In this document: one piece after another, positions 62,200-64,000 of the stretch | How the letters are laid out: the number at the start of each line of letters is the position of its first letter | Numbering within the stretch: the stretch's first letter is position 1 | Assembly (NCBI GenBank): GCA_905221605.1 | Contig: CAJNDS010002568.1 | Span: forward strand, 471,501-535,500 | DNA from: Symbiodinium natans | Taxonomy: Eukaryota > Sar > Dinophyceae > Suessiales > Symbiodiniaceae | Length of the DNA stretch: 64,000 nt | Direction of reading: 5' to 3' | The notes under the pieces: model-generated | The model's input: the letters and a program-made list of their open reading frames with translations, nothing else | Told to the model about the DNA's origin: nothing | The model's database searches: none | Made by a program: the position numbers and the translations under genes

Positions 62200-63650
62200 C
62201 GGCCCCCCCGACTCAGCACCTTGTCCAGAAGCGTGTCCTGGTTGAGATCGAACTTTCGGAAGACCTGCTCCAAGTCCCGGAAGCATGCAACAGCTCAAAA
62301 TCGCCCTAGGGTTTGGGTTTAGGGCCTAGGGTTTAGGGTTCAGGGTTCAGGGTTTAGGGTTTAGGGTTTAGCGTTTACGGTTTAGGGTTTTAGGGTTTAG
62401 GGTTTGGGGCTTAGGGTTGTGGACCTTGGACCAACATCCATAGAAACCCTAAACCGTAAGCCCTAGACCCTAGTAAGAGTCCTTCGAGGCTCAGGAAAGG
62501 ACCTGCATGGTAGGGTTCTCTGGACTTGACTGGACTCAATGTTCCACTCTCAGCCACCAGTTGCTGGAAGGCCCCGAATCAAGATTCCCATGAAGTACGA
62601 AGGCCCTAAACCCTAAACCCCAGACCCTAAACACTAAACCCTAAACCCTAAACCTTTTCTTCTTCCCACCCCCCTGCCTGCTGCGGGTAGGTGCCGCCCA
62701 GGCTCTGCAGCCGGTCCGTGATGCTCGTGGGCCGGCCGTTGTAGAACATCCTCGGCTTCGATGTGAGTTTAGGGTTTAGGGTTTAGGGTTTAGGGTACTT
62801 CATTATAAGAGGGTCTAGGGAGCCAGGTTTTGAATGGCAGCGCGCGGGCCGATTCCCTTTAGCTAGATGGAGTTGGGGCGCCCCTATGTCGTTCCTTTCT
62901 TGTGATACGGAGTGAACTAAACGTGCTCATGTTCGTATATACCTGTACTTGTTGCTTATTTCTTCATTTATGTATATGCAAGTTCTCATCATACCAAACA
63001 ATACAAAGCAACATGATGCTAGCGTAGGCCCCAAACAATTCGAGACCATGTGGACCCGCCAGAAAGTTCCAATCATGGAATCATCAGCATGTCCAACTGC
63101 CTGGTTCTTGGTAGGGAATGAGGGAATGAGGTACCCGAAGACCTAAACCCTAAACCCTAAACCCTAAACCCTAAACCCGATAATCCCGCAAAGGGCATGC
63201 ATGGGGCCCTACTTCCCTCATTCCCTGCTAGGAACCAGCATGTCCAAAACCAGCATGTCCAAGAGCCCAAGTCCAGAAGCGACGACGGTTTCGCATTGGG
63301 GGTTTAGGGTTTAGGGTTTAGGGTTTAGGGTTTAGGCAGATTTGTTTGCCGCGCAGTCCCGACATGGAACTCACTGGCTACGGCTCGACTCTGTGACCTC
63401 CAGCTCATAAATCCTAAAACCGAAACCCTAAACCCCTAAACCCGAAAACCAGAAAAACCCGAAACCCTATACCCTAAACCCTAAACCCTAAACCCTGAAC
63501 CCTAAACCTTTAAACCCTAAACCCTATCGGAGCCCTACGAAGCAGGGACCCGTCCAAGCCCAAGGCAGGCGAGTGTGAAGCCAAGCAAAGTCCTCGTAGC
63601 CGACGACACCTGTGTCGACGTCCCAGTCCGCGTTGTTGGGTTTAGGCGTC
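62200..63650 (-). CDS. EF-hand calcium-binding protein, partial exons
   Basis: 63540-63650 encodes NNADWDVDTGVVGYEDFAWL. The loop is canonical, with D at 1, 3 and 5, hydrophobic V at 8 and E at 12, followed by DF. 62205-62290 encodes EQVFRKFDLNQDTLLDKV, a second loop (D1, N3, D5, D9). Between them, 63372-63410 gives YELEVTESSRSQ ending at a strong donor (CCA|GTGAGT), and 62675-62765 gives MFYNGRPTSITDRLQSLGG. All are minus strand and separated by telomeric tracts. It is likely a Ca2+ sensor or an EF-hand tail of a larger protein. Membership of the two middle exons is inferred from position only. Confidence 0.62.
63101..63239. mobile_element. Family C element interrupted by telomeric repeat, with target duplication
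   Basis: CTGGTTCTTGGTAGGGAATG and its inverse are near perfect. CAGCATGTCCAA flanks both sides (63086-63097, 63237-63248). (CCCTAAA)n at 63143-63180 splits the middle. Confidence 0.82.
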
Positions 63651-63668
63651 TTTGTCACTAGGGTTTTT

Positions 63669-63709
63669 TTTGCCACCCGCTTAGCTGACCTCTCGGACAC
63701 TCTGCAGGG
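63669..63709. repeat. Second copy of the 41-bp sequence
   Basis: Identical to 7898-7938, 56 kb away, again next to GGGTTTT. Confidence 0.85.
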
Positions 63710-64000
63710 GAAAGTCTGGATATACTGTATACACTAGGGTTTAGGGTTTTGGGTTTTGGGTTTAGGGTGTTGGGTTTTAGGGTTTTAGGTTTAGGGTTTA
63801 GGGTTTAGGGTTCAGGGTTTGGGGTTTGGGGTTTAGCGCTTAGGATTTGTAAGGATCAGTTGCCGACCCATGGCTCTAGGGCCCCGACCTTCTTTGGGGA
63901 GACTTTTTGAGCCCACAGACCATGCCACACATCGTTTGTAGACAAGTTGAAGGCTAAGGGCTTCTCAGAGACACACTCCAACAACAGAAGCAAATCCTAA

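Noticed and set aside
1-64000. Transfer RNA, ribosomal RNA or snRNA genes
   Set aside because: I saw no convincing cloverleaf, box A/B pair or rRNA core sequence by eye; a covariance search would be needed.

Overview
The window looks like nuclear DNA of a dinoflagellate, probably Symbiodiniaceae-like. The evidence is TTTAGGG-type telomere sequence, small exons with GT, GC and possibly GA 5' splice sites, introns made of short inverted-repeat elements (introners), PPR/RCC1/ankyrin repeat families typical of these algae, and almost every recognisable gene on the minus strand, as in unidirectional dinoflagellate gene arrays. No taxon can be fixed from the sequence alone.

The dominant feature is telomeric repeat. 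Well over a hundred short tracts of (TTTAGGG)n or (CCCTAAA)n, from about 15 to 250 bp, are scattered through the whole 64 kb in both orientations. Between them lie short unique islands of 40-200 bp. Many of these translate as exons with plausible splice sites.

Layout, reading + coordinates. 1-14.8 kb: isolated minus-strand exon islands, introners and telomeric tracts. 15.4-16.7 kb: a unique GTCCGC-rich block and a 31-bp tandem array. 17.2-21.8 kb: a full-length non-LTR (LINE-type) retrotransposon, with ORF1 and ORF2 in one frame separated by a single UGA. 22.2-23.8 kb: a ubiquitin-like/RCC1-repeat gene. 27.2-32.6 kb: two tandem copies of a five-exon, unrecognised 110-residue gene; copy A is intact and copy B looks damaged. 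36.5-45.2 kb: ankyrin-repeat exons. 45.5-48.1 kb: a nearly complete nine-exon RACK1-like WD40 gene. 48.7-51.5 kb: more ankyrin-like exons. 54.2-57.0 kb: a PPR gene with 20 exact 35-residue repeats. 57.6-63.7 kb: scattered exons, including an EF-hand gene.

The most unusual pattern is how telomeric tracts relate to exons. In most islands I could read, the + strand runs (CCCTAAA)n - exon - (TTTAGGG)n, so each exon is capped outward like a tiny chromosome and each intron opens with TTTAGGG and closes with CCCTAAA. The same repeats also interrupt at least seven copies of the introner/MITE families, in some cases with short flanking duplications or microhomology. In two places the telomeric repeat itself supplies the GT of a 5' splice site. 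These patterns were read by eye and have not been tested statistically.
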